Assembly: GCF_003048775.2 (NCBI RefSeq)
Contig: NZ_CP049272.1
Span: forward strand, 248,001-312,000
Length of the DNA: 64,000 nucleotides
Source of the DNA: Campylobacter concisus
Lineage (GTDB): Bacteria; Campylobacterota; Campylobacteria; Campylobacterales; Campylobacteraceae
Direction of reading: 5' to 3'
The position numbers and the translations under genes were made by a program. Of the stretch, positions 56,184-64,000 are shown piece after piece. The notes beneath the pieces are model-generated. The model was not told the DNA's origin, ran no database searches, and saw nothing but the letters and a program-made list of their open reading frames with translations. Position 1 is the first letter of the stretch. Each line of letters opens with the position of its first letter.

Positions 56184-57122
56184 TTGTTTAGAGCCATTTT
56201 AAAAACAGCGATCTCAAGCCTTGGATTGCTGTTTTTCATCTCATTTTTTCTATTTTTGCTCATATACTTTTTGCCAGGCAATGTCACTGACGCGATGTTT
56301 TTGCGAAGTGAAGCGCTAAGCGTTGCTATAAAAGAGCAAATTTTAGAAAATTTGGGGCTAAAAGATGGCTTTTTTGTGCAGTATTTTAGATGGCTGGCTC
56401 ACTTTGTCATGGGGGATTTTGGCACCAGTTTTGTAAGCGGAGCAAGCGTTTTTTTACTCATTAAAGAGAGGCTTTTAAACTCGCTTATCTTATTTTTTGC
56501 TTCGTTTTTTCTGATAGTTTTTTTATCATTTTTCTTGGGGCTTTTAAGCGCCATTTATAAAAACAAATTTACCGATATCTTTATAAACTTTAGTTCCTTT
56601 TTACTGGCATCACTACCGCATTTTTACATCGCACTCGTGCTAATAGCGATCTTTAGCGTCTATCTAAACGTGCTGCCAAGCTCTGGCGCAAACGAGCTAG
56701 GATCTAGCGGGTTGGGAGCTAAATTTATCATCTTGCCAACTCTTGCCATCATCTTGCCACACCTTGGCGCAAACGTGAAATTTGTAAGAGACAGGCTAAA
56801 TCAAAGCCTAAACGCTGACTTTATCCAAACGGCTCACGCTAGAGGTTTGGGGCGGGGCAAAATTTATCTCTTTGCCATAAAGCACGCAAGCACCGATATA
56901 GTCTATTATTTTGCCACACTTGTGGCTGGCGTTTTTGCTGGCTCATACGTCATTGAGAGCATTTTTTCATTTCCAGGCATAGGCAAACTTAGTCTTGATG
57001 CAGTGATCGCCAAAGACTATCCAGTCGCACTTGCGACCATTTTGCTAACGGCTGTTTTTGTCGTTTTTGCAAATTTACTGGCAAAAATTTTCGCTATCTT
57101 GGCAGATAAGAGAAATTTATGA
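56184..57122 (+). CDS. nikY: Nickel ABC transporter permease (NikY type)
   Basis: Inner-membrane permease of the DppB/NikB class, 312 residues, with six hydrophobic helices and the EAA loop region HARGLGRGKIYLFAIKHA. The start is TTG 56184, 12 bp after nikZ, with a mediocre GTGGA site. No better upstream start exists because a stop lies at 56169 in frame. It overlaps nikX (ATGA). Confidence 0.85.
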   Translation: MFRAILKTAISSLGLLFFISFFLFLLIYFLPGNVTDAMFLRSEALSVAIKEQILENLGLKDGFFVQYFRWLAHFVMGDFGTSFVSGASVFLLIKERLLNSLILFFASFFLIVFLSFFLGLLSAIYKNKFTDIFINFSSFLLASLPHFYIALVLIAIFSVYLNVLPSSGANELGSSGLGAKFIILPTLAIILPHLGANVKFVRDRLNQSLNADFIQTAHARGLGRGKIYLFAIKHASTDIVYYFATLVAGVFAGSYVIESIFSFPGIGKLSLDAVIAKDYPVALATILLTAVFVVFANLLAKIFAILADKRNL

Positions 57123-57919
57123 GAAAAGTCATATTTTTTCTAGCCTGTTTTGTCTTTTTGTCACTTGTCATATTTGCCTTTGTGACGCCATTTTTCTCTA
57201 AATTTGAGCCAAATTTCACTGACTTTATGGCGGTAAATTTAGCCCCAAGTAGCGAGCATATCTTTGGCACTGACATCCTTGGTAGGGACAATCTCATAAG
57301 AGTAGCTTACGCGCTTAAAAACTCGCTTCTTATCTTGCTTCTTGCTGGCTTTTTAACGACGCTTTTTTCGCTCATCTACGCATATTTTGGCATGAGTAAG
57401 AGCAGAGTTTGTGAGAGTCTTTTTGATAAGGGACTTGATGCATTTTTAAGCATACCAAACATCGTTTTTATCATGCTTTTTAGCTCATTTAGTAGCGGAG
57501 ATCTGCTTATCACCTCTTTTATAATCGCCATTTGCTCGTTTATGCAGGGCGCAAAAGTTTTTATGCAAAATTTAAGACTTAGTAAAAAGTGCGACTACGC
57601 CGAGCAGGCTGTGATAAATGGAGCTAGTAAATTTAGCCTTATCTGCTTTGAAATTTTGCCAAATTTAAAGCATTTAATAATTAGTATCTTTGGCATAAAC
57701 GCGATAAACGCAGTCGTCATGGAGGCCACACTTGGCTTTTTTGGCGTGGGCAGCGACGCAAACAAGATAAGCCTTGGCATCATGCTAAATGAGAGCAAAG
57801 AGGCACTTTTTCTTGGCTCTTGGTGGATGGTGCTTTTCCCTGGTGTGATGCTCTTTTTGCTCATCCTTGCAACCTCGATCATCACATCAAATTCAAAAAA
57901 CGGCAATATAAAAATATGA
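57119..57919 (+). CDS. nikX: Nickel ABC transporter permease (NikX type)
   Basis: Second permease, DppC/NikC class, 266 residues. It has the LAPSSEHIFGTDILGRD entry segment (about 40-57) and the EAA loop AVINGASKFSLICFEILP. Membrane helices flank it. It overlaps nikY and nikW by four bases each, a sign of tight translational coupling. With NikY it forms the channel. Confidence 0.85.
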   Translation: MRKVIFFLACFVFLSLVIFAFVTPFFSKFEPNFTDFMAVNLAPSSEHIFGTDILGRDNLIRVAYALKNSLLILLLAGFLTTLFSLIYAYFGMSKSRVCESLFDKGLDAFLSIPNIVFIMLFSSFSSGDLLITSFIIAICSFMQGAKVFMQNLRLSKKCDYAEQAVINGASKFSLICFEILPNLKHLIISIFGINAINAVVMEATLGFFGVGSDANKISLGIMLNESKEALFLGSWWMVLFPGVMLFLLILATSIITSNSKNGNIKI

Positions 57920-58596
57920 TAGAGATTAAAAATTTAAATATTTTTTATAAGGATAAGAAGCTTTTGCGTGAGCTTGATTTTAGCATGAGCGAGGGTAAAT
58001 TTATAGGTATCACAGGCGCTAGTGGCAGTGGCAAATCGCTCTTTGCAAAGAGCCTAATAAGGCTTTTTGATGATGGTTTTAGAGTGAGGGCGGATAAATT
58101 TAGCATTTATAAAAAAGATATCTTAAAACTTAGCCAAAATGAGCTAAAAGAGTACCGCAGAAAGGTCGTTGCGCTCGTTTTTCAAAACTCTGTTGCCAGC
58201 CTTCATCCGCTCTTAAATGTCGGCGATCACTTCAACGCCTATCTTGGCGGCGATAATAAATCAAATAAAGAGCTTGCATTTAGCTATTTTAGGGAGTTTG
58301 GGCTAGATAATGCTAATCTCATCTGGCACAAATACTCATACGAGCTAAGTGGCGGTGAGGCGAGCCGCGTGCAGATCGCTCTTGCGCTTTGCTTGAAGCC
58401 AAAAATTTTAGTCTGCGACGAGATAACAAGTGGGCTTGATAGCATTAGCGCTAGCCACGTAGCAGGTATCTTAGAGAGTCTAAAAGGCAAGATGAGCGTC
58501 ATCTTTATCTCGCATGATGAGGCGCTAACGAACTATCTTAGTGATGAGATTTGGCAGATGAGAGATGGACGGCTAAGCTTAAAGGAAAATGCGTGA
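57916..58596 (+). CDS. nikW: Nickel ABC transporter ATPase (NikW type)
   Basis: First ATPase, 226 residues from ATG 57916 (overlapping the nikX stop). The longer frame from 57820 lies inside nikX and is rejected. Walker A is GASGSGKS (about 34-41), the signature is ELSGGEASRVQIAL, and Walker B is ILVCDEITSGLD. Similar to DppD/NikD, but short, lacking the usual C-terminal oligopeptide extension. Confidence 0.88.
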   Translation: MIEIKNLNIFYKDKKLLRELDFSMSEGKFIGITGASGSGKSLFAKSLIRLFDDGFRVRADKFSIYKKDILKLSQNELKEYRRKVVALVFQNSVASLHPLLNVGDHFNAYLGGDNKSNKELAFSYFREFGLDNANLIWHKYSYELSGGEASRVQIALALCLKPKILVCDEITSGLDSISASHVAGILESLKGKMSVIFISHDEALTNYLSDEIWQMRDGRLSLKENA

Positions 58597-59342
58597 AAAT
58601 CAGGCTTGAAAACATATCAAAAAGTTTAAGCTTTAAGGAGCATTTTAACGCTAGAGCTGAAGTGTTGCACCTTTTGGAGGGGATAAATTACGAGCTTGAT
58701 GATGGCGAAAATCTAGCCATTTTGGGGCAAAGTGGTAGTGGCAAAAGCACGCTTGCAAAGCTTATATCATTTAGTGAGCCAAAAAGTGGGGGCAAAATTT
58801 ACATAAACGATAAGGAGATCACGGATAAAAATGAGCTTAAAAAGGACATCAGATATATCTTGCAAAATCAAAAACAAGCCCTAAATCCAGCGCTAAAAGT
58901 AAAAACCGCGATCGCTCACGTGAGGTCATATCTTAAGCTTAGCTTTAGTGAAAATGAGCTTAAAGAGCTTTTGGCAAATTTAAATTTAAAAGATGAAATT
59001 TTAGAAAAATTCCCCTCTCAACTAAGTGGCGGTGAGGCGACAAGGGTCGGGATACTGCTAGCACTTCTTTCAAAGCCAAAAATCTTAATCTGTGACGAGA
59101 TAACAAGCGGGCTTGATAACGAGACAAAGCAAAAGATCATAAATTTGCTTTTAAGCTTAGATGAAAAGATCAGCATTATTTTTATCACGCACGATATTTT
59201 AAGCGCGATGAAGATAGCACAAAAGGTGCTAATAATCGAGGCTGGCAAGCAGGTGGCTTTTGGTAAATTTGAGGATATTGCAAGCCAAAATGTCCTTAAA
59301 AAATACCTTGATGCTGCAAAAATTTATAAAAATAATCTTTGA
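58593..59342 (+). CDS. nikV: Nickel ABC transporter ATPase (NikV type)
   Basis: Second ATPase, 249 residues from GTG 58593, which overlaps the nikW stop (GTGA). Walker A is GQSGSGKST, the signature LSGGEATRVGI, Walker B ILICDEITSGLD. It pairs with NikW as a heterodimer. It ends at the likely queH promoter, without a clear terminator. Confidence 0.88.
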   Translation: MKIRLENISKSLSFKEHFNARAEVLHLLEGINYELDDGENLAILGQSGSGKSTLAKLISFSEPKSGGKIYINDKEITDKNELKKDIRYILQNQKQALNPALKVKTAIAHVRSYLKLSFSENELKELLANLNLKDEILEKFPSQLSGGEATRVGILLALLSKPKILICDEITSGLDNETKQKIINLLLSLDEKISIIFITHDILSAMKIAQKVLIIEAGKQVAFGKFEDIASQNVLKKYLDAAKIYKNNL

Positions 59343-59348
59343 TATAAT
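59343..59348 (+). promoter_or_regulatory. queH -10 box (TATAAT)
   Basis: TATAAT directly after the nikV stop, 23 bp before the queH TTG start, with AAAAGG between. It gives a very short leader. Confidence 0.5.
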
Positions 59349-59370
59349 GCGAGCAAAAAAAGGTTAAATT

Positions 59371-60444
59371 TTGCTAGTTCACATCTGCTGCTCGGTCGAT
59401 AGCCACTACTTTTTAGGGCGCTTACGAAAAGACTTCCCAAATGAACGAATAGTCGGCTATTTTTATGATCCAAACATACATCCATATAGCGAATTTTTAC
59501 TGCGTTTTGAGGACGTGAAGCGAAGCTGCGAGAAGCTAGGCATCGAGCTAATGTGCGGCGAATACGACTATGAGGCGTGGCTTGGTGGCACAAAGGGGCT
59601 TGAAGATGAGCCAGAAAAGGGCAAAAGGTGCGAATATTGCTTTGATTTTCGTATGAAAGGCTCCGCTAAAAAGGCGCTTGAGCTGGGGCTAAATAAGATC
59701 ACGACGACACTTTTAATGAGTCCAAAAAAGGACTTTTCTCAGCTTAAAAAGGCGCTTGATGAGGCGGTGGCTGGCTCAAATTTAGAGGCTGTTGCGGTTG
59801 ATTATAGAAAAAATGGCGGCACGAGCGAACAGTTTATCCTCGCTAAAAAAGACAAACTCTATCACCAAAATTACTGCGGCTGTGTCTTTGCACTAAAAAA
59901 ACAGCGCGACTCGCAAAATTTGCCCCAAAGTGAGCTAATGAGCGAGCTACACGCAAGGGCGCTTTATGGAAGCATTGAGGCTAGGCTTGAGCTTTATAAA
60001 AAGGTGCGCGAGTGCGAGGCGAGAGATGAGAAATTTCATCTTTTTAGAAGGCGATTTTTAAACTACAGGCTTTTACGTGCTAGTGTGAAATTTCAAAACG
60101 CTGTGATACCAAGCTACTTTGTGCTTTACTCTGGCTTTAAAAGAGAAAATTTGAAGCTAAATGTAGAAAATTCTTGTGAGCTGGACGATGAGCTAAAAGA
60201 GGGCGCGATTTTTATAAGTATTGATCGCTTTAATAAATTTACAAATAGTAAATTTAAAAGCGTTGATGAGCTTTGCAAAAGGCCGCTTGAGCTTGATAAG
60301 GAGCTGAAATTTCGCCGTGATATAAGCGGAGATTTTTCACAAAATCCTATCATCATCCTAGACGAGGTCAAAAAGGGTAGCTACGAAATTTACGCAAAGG
60401 CTGTTTTTTACAACGACAGCGAAGAAATTTTGGTTTTAGACTAA
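59371..60444 (+). CDS. queH: Epoxyqueuosine reductase QueH
   Basis: Last step of queuosine synthesis: reduces epoxyqueuosine in tRNA. The CC pair C6-C7 and the CEYC pair C87-C90 are the Fe-S ligands of the QueH (DUF208) class, unrelated to QueG. Start TTG 59371 behind AAAAGG. At 357 residues it is far longer than the usual 180-230 because of a C-terminal extension from about 200, of unknown fold. Such an extension also occurs, I believe, in other Campylobacter. Confidence 0.9.
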   Translation: MLVHICCSVDSHYFLGRLRKDFPNERIVGYFYDPNIHPYSEFLLRFEDVKRSCEKLGIELMCGEYDYEAWLGGTKGLEDEPEKGKRCEYCFDFRMKGSAKKALELGLNKITTTLLMSPKKDFSQLKKALDEAVAGSNLEAVAVDYRKNGGTSEQFILAKKDKLYHQNYCGCVFALKKQRDSQNLPQSELMSELHARALYGSIEARLELYKKVRECEARDEKFHLFRRRFLNYRLLRASVKFQNAVIPSYFVLYSGFKRENLKLNVENSCELDDELKEGAIFISIDRFNKFTNSKFKSVDELCKRPLELDKELKFRRDISGDFSQNPIIILDEVKKGSYEIYAKAVFYNDSEEILVLD

Positions 60445-60557
60445 AAGGCGAGTTTATAAAATTTATCTTAAAGCGGTGAATTAAATTTTTGCTACATAAG
60501 GCGAAATTTAGAGATTTTTAAAAGAGGCTAATAATTTTTTTCTTAGTATAAATTTGT

Positions 60558-60563
60558 TACAAT
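60558..60563 (+). promoter_or_regulatory. fabZ -10 box (TACAAT)
   Basis: TACAAT 32 bp before the fabZ GTG start, preceded by AT-rich sequence. The rest of the 150-bp gap 60445-60594 shows nothing else I can name. Confidence 0.5.
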
Positions 60564-60594
60564 CGCCACAAATTTACATTACTAAGGCTAAAAC

Positions 60595-61041
60595 GTGATA
60601 GACGTCGTAGAAATTCAAAAAATTCTCCCGCATAGATTCCCATTTTTACTTATAGATAGAGTTGTTGAGCTAGAGCCTGCAAAAAACATTGTCGCTTATA
60701 AAAATGTAACCATTGGTGAGCCGATATTTCAAGGACACTTCCCAGGTCACCCGATCTATCCTGGCGTAATGATCATTGAAGGTATGGCGCAAGCTGGCGG
60801 CGTGCTAGCTTTTAAAAGTATGAGCGACGAGCATCAAGCTGGTATCGAGAATAAAGTGGTCTATTTTATGAGCATAGACGGAGCGAAATTTCGCCATCCA
60901 GTCCGCCCTGGAGATAGACTAGAGTATAGATTAAATGTATTAAAACACAAGGGAAATATCTGGGTGCTTGAAGGCAAGGCATATGTAGATGACGCACTTT
61001 GCGCTGAGGCTGAGCTAAAAGCGATGATAGTCGATAAATAG
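60595..61041 (+). CDS. fabZ: 3-hydroxyacyl-ACP dehydratase FabZ
   Basis: Dehydratase of fatty-acid elongation, 148 residues, starting at GTG 60595. The hot-dog fold motif [13 protein letters not shown] carries the catalytic His, and EGMAQAGG the catalytic Glu. It comes just before lpxA, the common pairing that supplies 3-hydroxyacyl-ACP use both for membrane lipids and lipid A. Confidence 0.97.
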   Translation: MIDVVEIQKILPHRFPFLLIDRVVELEPAKNIVAYKNVTIGEPIFQGHFPGHPIYPGVMIIEGMAQAGGVLAFKSMSDEHQAGIENKVVYFMSIDGAKFRHPVRPGDRLEYRLNVLKHKGNIWVLEGKAYVDDALCAEAELKAMIVDK

Positions 61042-61062
61042 GCTTTAAGAAAAAGAGAGACA

Positions 61063-61851
61063 ATGAAAAATATCCACCAAACAGCAGTTATAGAAGATGG
61101 AGCGATCATTGGAGATGACGCAAATATCGAGGCTTATGCATTTGTAAGTAAAGATGCAGTCCTTGGCAACAACGTCACGATAAAGCAAGGCGCAAGGGTG
61201 CTTGGCAAGACTAAAATCGGCGATAACTCTCGTGTATTTAGCTACGCGATCGTGGGCGACATCCCGCAAGATATCAGCTATAAAGACGAGGTTGATACTG
61301 GCGTCATCATCGGCGAGCACGCAACTATACGTGAATTTTGCACGATAAACTCAGGCACGCACAAGGGCGATGGTATAACAAGGATCGGCGATAATGCTTT
61401 TATAATGGCATATTCTCACATTGCACACGACTGCATAATAGGCAACAACGTCATTTTGGCAAATAACGCAACCCTGGCAGGTCACGTCGAGCTTGGTGAC
61501 TACGCTGTTGTGGGTGGTCTTACGCCTATTCATCAGTTTGTTAGAGTGGGTGAGAGCTGCATGATCGCAGGTGCAAGTGCACTAAGCCAAGATGTAGTGC
61601 CATTTTGCCTAGCTGAGGGCAATAGAGCATATATAAGAAGCTTAAATTTAGTCGGCATTAGACGTAGATTTGACAAAGAGCAGGTTGAAGAGCTTGTTCG
61701 TGCTTATAAATTTTTGTTTAATCAAGGCATTAGCCTAAAAGATCAAGCAAACGAGCTGATCGCTAAAACCAGCGACGAAAACGTAAAGAAAATGTGTAAA
61801 TTTATATTAGAAACGACAAGAGGAATTCCGCTTGCAAAAGGAAGAGATTAA
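61063..61851 (+). CDS. lpxA: Acyl-ACP-UDP-GlcNAc O-acyltransferase LpxA
   Basis: First enzyme of lipid A synthesis. 262 residues with the left-handed beta-helix hexapeptide repeats (about 6-190), catalytic His in [10 protein letters not shown] (about 125) and helical C-terminus. The ATG lies after AAAAGAGAGAC. It is followed by clpX with a one-base overlap. Confidence 0.96.
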   Translation: MKNIHQTAVIEDGAIIGDDANIEAYAFVSKDAVLGNNVTIKQGARVLGKTKIGDNSRVFSYAIVGDIPQDISYKDEVDTGVIIGEHATIREFCTINSGTHKGDGITRIGDNAFIMAYSHIAHDCIIGNNVILANNATLAGHVELGDYAVVGGLTPIHQFVRVGESCMIAGASALSQDVVPFCLAEGNRAYIRSLNLVGIRRRFDKEQVEELVRAYKFLFNQGISLKDQANELIAKTSDENVKKMCKFILETTRGIPLAKGRD

Positions 61852-63083
61852 TGGCTAGAAAGTGTAATTTTTGTGGAGAGGCAGAGTCTGCCGAGAGAAG
61901 ATTACTCGCTGATATCGAAGGAAATGCCTATATATGCGAGTACTGCATAGCAGCCGCATACGATATGATACATGGAGATACTAGCGTAGAAGAGAGTAAA
62001 AATGACGAAACGATAGAGTATCAAAAGCTCACACCAAAGGAGTTAAAAGCGGTACTTGATAACTACGTGATCGGTCAAGACAGGGCTAAAAAGGTCTTTA
62101 GTGTCGGCGTATATAACCACTATAAGAGAATTTTTAAACAAAGCGACATCAAAGACGATACTGAAATTTCAAAATCAAACATCTTGCTTGTTGGTCCAAC
62201 TGGAAGTGGTAAGACATTGATGGCTCAGACTTTGGCGAGATTTCTTGACGTGCCTATCGCGATTTGTGACGCGACAAGCCTAACTGAGGCTGGATATGTC
62301 GGCGAGGACGTTGAAAATATCCTTACAAGGCTCTTGCAAGCTGCAAATGGTGATGTTAAAAAGGCGGAGCAGGGGATTGTTTTTGTAGATGAGATCGATA
62401 AGATCGCTAGAATGAGCGAAAATAGAAGCATCACAAGAGACGTTTCAGGCGAAGGCGTGCAGCAAGCACTTTTAAAGATCATCGAAGGAAGCGTCGTAAA
62501 CATCCCACCAAAAGGCGGCAGAAAACATCCAAACCAAGACTTCATCCAGATAGATACGACAAATATCTTATTTGTTTGCGGTGGTGCATTTGACGGACTT
62601 CTTGATATCATAGAAAGAAGAGTTGGAAAAAACGTACTTGGATTTAACCAAGAAAAACGTGGCAAAAATGAAAAAGAAAATTTACTAAGCCTGCTTGAGC
62701 CAGACGATCTAGTAAGATATGGCCTCATCCCAGAGCTTATTGGCAGACTTCACGTAGTAGCTACTTTGAACGAGATAACAAAAGAAGATATGGTTAAAAT
62801 TTTAACCGAGCCAAAAAATGCGATACTAAAACAATATCAAAAGCTTTGTGCAATTGACGGTGCTACGCTTAAATTTGATGATGAGGCACTTGAAGAGATA
62901 GCAAGTCTAGCCATTGAGCGAAAGACCGGAGCCAGGGGACTTAGAAGTATAATGGAAGAGCTTATGACAGACATAATGTATGAGCTGCCAGAGTTAAAAG
63001 GGTATGATATTGTTATCTCAAAAGAGACTGTAAAAGATAAGGCAAAGCCAATTTTAATAAAGCACGATAAGAAAATAGCGTAA
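61851..63083 (+). CDS. clpX: ATP-dependent Clp protease ATP-binding subunit ClpX
   Basis: Unfoldase for the ClpP protease, 410 residues. The N-terminal zinc domain ([12 protein letters not shown]) binds adaptors. GPTGSGKT is Walker [10 protein letters not shown] Walker B, and the ISRD-like region precedes sensor motifs; [11 protein letters not shown] is typical near the end. The start overlaps the lpxA stop. Confidence 0.97.
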   Translation: MARKCNFCGEAESAERRLLADIEGNAYICEYCIAAAYDMIHGDTSVEESKNDETIEYQKLTPKELKAVLDNYVIGQDRAKKVFSVGVYNHYKRIFKQSDIKDDTEISKSNILLVGPTGSGKTLMAQTLARFLDVPIAICDATSLTEAGYVGEDVENILTRLLQAANGDVKKAEQGIVFVDEIDKIARMSENRSITRDVSGEGVQQALLKIIEGSVVNIPPKGGRKHPNQDFIQIDTTNILFVCGGAFDGLLDIIERRVGKNVLGFNQEKRGKNEKENLLSLLEPDDLVRYGLIPELIGRLHVVATLNEITKEDMVKILTEPKNAILKQYQKLCAIDGATLKFDDEALEEIASLAIERKTGARGLRSIMEELMTDIMYELPELKGYDIVISKETVKDKAKPILIKHDKKIA

Positions 63084-63092
63084 AGGAAATAG

Positions 63093-64000
63093 ATGTTTTT
63101 AGATCAGGTTATAGGTTTTTTCTCAAGTGATATGGGCATAGATCTCGGTACGGCAAATACACTTGTTTTGGTAAAAGATAAAGGCATAATAATAAATGAA
63201 CCTTCTGTTGTTGCAGTAAGGCGTGAGAAATATGGCAAACAAAAAATTTTAGCGGTCGGACATGCTGCAAAAGAGATGGTAGGAAAAACTCCAGGCGATA
63301 TCGAGGCGATAAGGCCGATGAGAGATGGTGTTATTGCGGATTTTGATATGACTGAGCGTATGATACGCTATTTTATAGAAAAGACTCATAAAAGAAAAAG
63401 CTTTTTACGCCCAAGGATCATCATCTCAGTTCCTTATGGACTTACTCAGGTCGAAAGAAAAGCTGTTAGAGAAAGTGCTTTAAGTGCTGGAGCAAGAGAA
63501 GTATTTTTGATCGAAGAGCCTATGGCAGCAGCGATTGGCGCAAATTTACCAGTTCGTGAGCCACAAGGTAACCTAGTAGTTGATATCGGTGGTGGTACGA
63601 CTGAGATAGGTGTTGTCTCGCTTGGTGGTCTAGTTATTTCAAAATCAATCCGCACAGCTGGCGATAAGATTGATATTAGTATTGTTAATTACATAAAAGA
63701 GAAATATAACTTACTAATAGGTGAGCGAACTGGCGAGGAGATAAAGATCGCCGTAGGTTCTGCTGTACAGCTTGAAAAAGAGCTGAGTGTAGTGGTAAAA
63801 GGACGCGACCAAGTAAGTGGTCTTTTAAGTAGAGTCGAGCTAACAAGCGAAGATGTAAGAGAGGCGATGAGAGAGCCACTAAAAGAGATCGCAGATGCGC
63901 TTAAAACCGTGCTTGAGATGATGCCACCTGATCTTGCGGGCGATATCGTGGAGACTGGTATCGTACTAACTGGTGGTGGAGCACTTATTAGAGGACTTGA
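63093..64000 (+). CDS. mreB: Rod-shape actin-like protein MreB (3' end outside window)
   Basis: Starts at ATG 63093 behind AAAGGA; about 302 residues are visible. The phosphate-1 motif [11 protein letters not shown], the connect-1 region [10 protein letters not shown] and phosphate-2 [13 protein letters not shown] are intact, then [13 protein letters not shown]. MreB filaments direct lateral wall growth. In C. jejuni mreC follows; that lies beyond the window. Confidence 0.96.
   Translation, partial: MFLDQVIGFFSSDMGIDLGTANTLVLVKDKGIIINEPSVVAVRREKYGKQKILAVGHAAKEMVGKTPGDIEAIRPMRDGVIADFDMTERMIRYFIEKTHKRKSFLRPRIIISVPYGLTQVERKAVRESALSAGAREVFLIEEPMAAAIGANLPVREPQGNLVVDIGGGTTEIGVVSLGGLVISKSIRTAGDKIDISIVNYIKEKYNLLIGERTGEEIKIAVGSAVQLEKELSVVVKGRDQVSGLLSRVELTSEDVREAMREPLKEIADALKTVLEMMPPDLAGDIVETGIVLTGGGALIRGL

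Noticed and set aside
57820-57915. N-terminal extension of the NikW frame
   Set aside because: It runs inside nikX in another frame; ATG 57916 overlapping the nikX stop is the natural start.
58551-58592. N-terminal extension of the NikV frame
   Set aside because: It lies inside nikW; the GTG at 58593 fits the coupled pattern and aligns with the ATPase N-terminus.
62225-62728. 167-residue frame opposite clpX
   Set aside because: It is antisense to a certain, conserved gene and is a codon-bias shadow with low-complexity Ser/Pro content.

Overview
The window is a chromosomal segment of an epsilonproteobacterium, almost certainly Campylobacter, most likely the C. concisus/curvus/showae/rectus group. 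Base composition is AT-rich, genes are tightly packed with many ATGA and TGATG overlaps, and TTG or GTG starts are frequent. Gene order repeats blocks I recall from C. jejuni: yajQ, 2-hydroxyacid dehydrogenase, glutathionylspermidine-synthase-like, UPF0323 lipoprotein, rpsU, ccoG, cmeR, cmeABC; then miaA to trxB; dapB/purF; and SPFH, ilvE, bcp, tautomerase, fabZ, lpxA, clpX, mreB. The species call is inference; no search was possible.

Layout. 1-5762 (minus strand): a DUF2314 gene, yajQ, two metabolic enzymes, lipoprotein, HTH protein and rpsU. 5901-13906 (plus): cytochrome oxidase assembly gene ccoG and the CmeR-CmeABC type multidrug efflux locus. Its TetR repressor is split by a frameshift on a nine-A tract, while its promoter and a near-perfect CmeR operator are intact. 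13907-23739: an AT-rich accessory island. It encodes a lipoprotein, a 1170-residue lipase carrying a PAAR-like CPHGG segment, a 1263-residue orphan protein, a 452-residue membrane-anchored orphan, and an 81-bp degenerate second copy of part of the 1263-residue gene. This is the best candidate for an undescribed system, probably a type VI or similar contact-dependent effector cassette.

23740-25941: nifS-nifU for Fe-S cluster assembly. 25972-28064 (minus): miaA and an FAD oxidoreductase. 28155-40190 (plus): a long housekeeping run with a UbiA prenyltransferase (menaquinone), moaA, queE and queD (queuosine), rRNA methyltransferases rsmE, rsmI and rlmB-like, rpmE, a RodZ-like protein, an aminotransferase, homoserine dehydrogenase and a YraN protein. 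40264-41972: trxA, an unknown gene and trxB. 42119-45204: dapB, a frameshifted DUF2314 gene, purF and a lipoprotein. 45326-50638 (minus): two DUF2393-like membrane proteins, hisIE, SPFH protein, ilvE, dsbA-like, bcp and a 4-OT tautomerase. 50755-54464: a small membrane protein and a large DUF748/AsmA-like protein. 54639-59342: a complete nikZYXWV-like nickel ABC importer operon. 59371-60444: queH. 60595-end: fabZ, lpxA, clpX and the start of mreB.

Functional links. Three queuosine genes (queD, queE, queH) lie in the window, and QueE has an unusually spaced radical-SAM cluster motif. Nickel import would serve hydrogenase or urease elsewhere. NifS/NifU, TrxA/TrxB, Bcp and the DsbA-like protein serve Fe-S and redox homeostasis. 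I see no rRNA, tRNA, CRISPR array or insertion sequence, and no poly-G contingency tract of the kind common in this genus.
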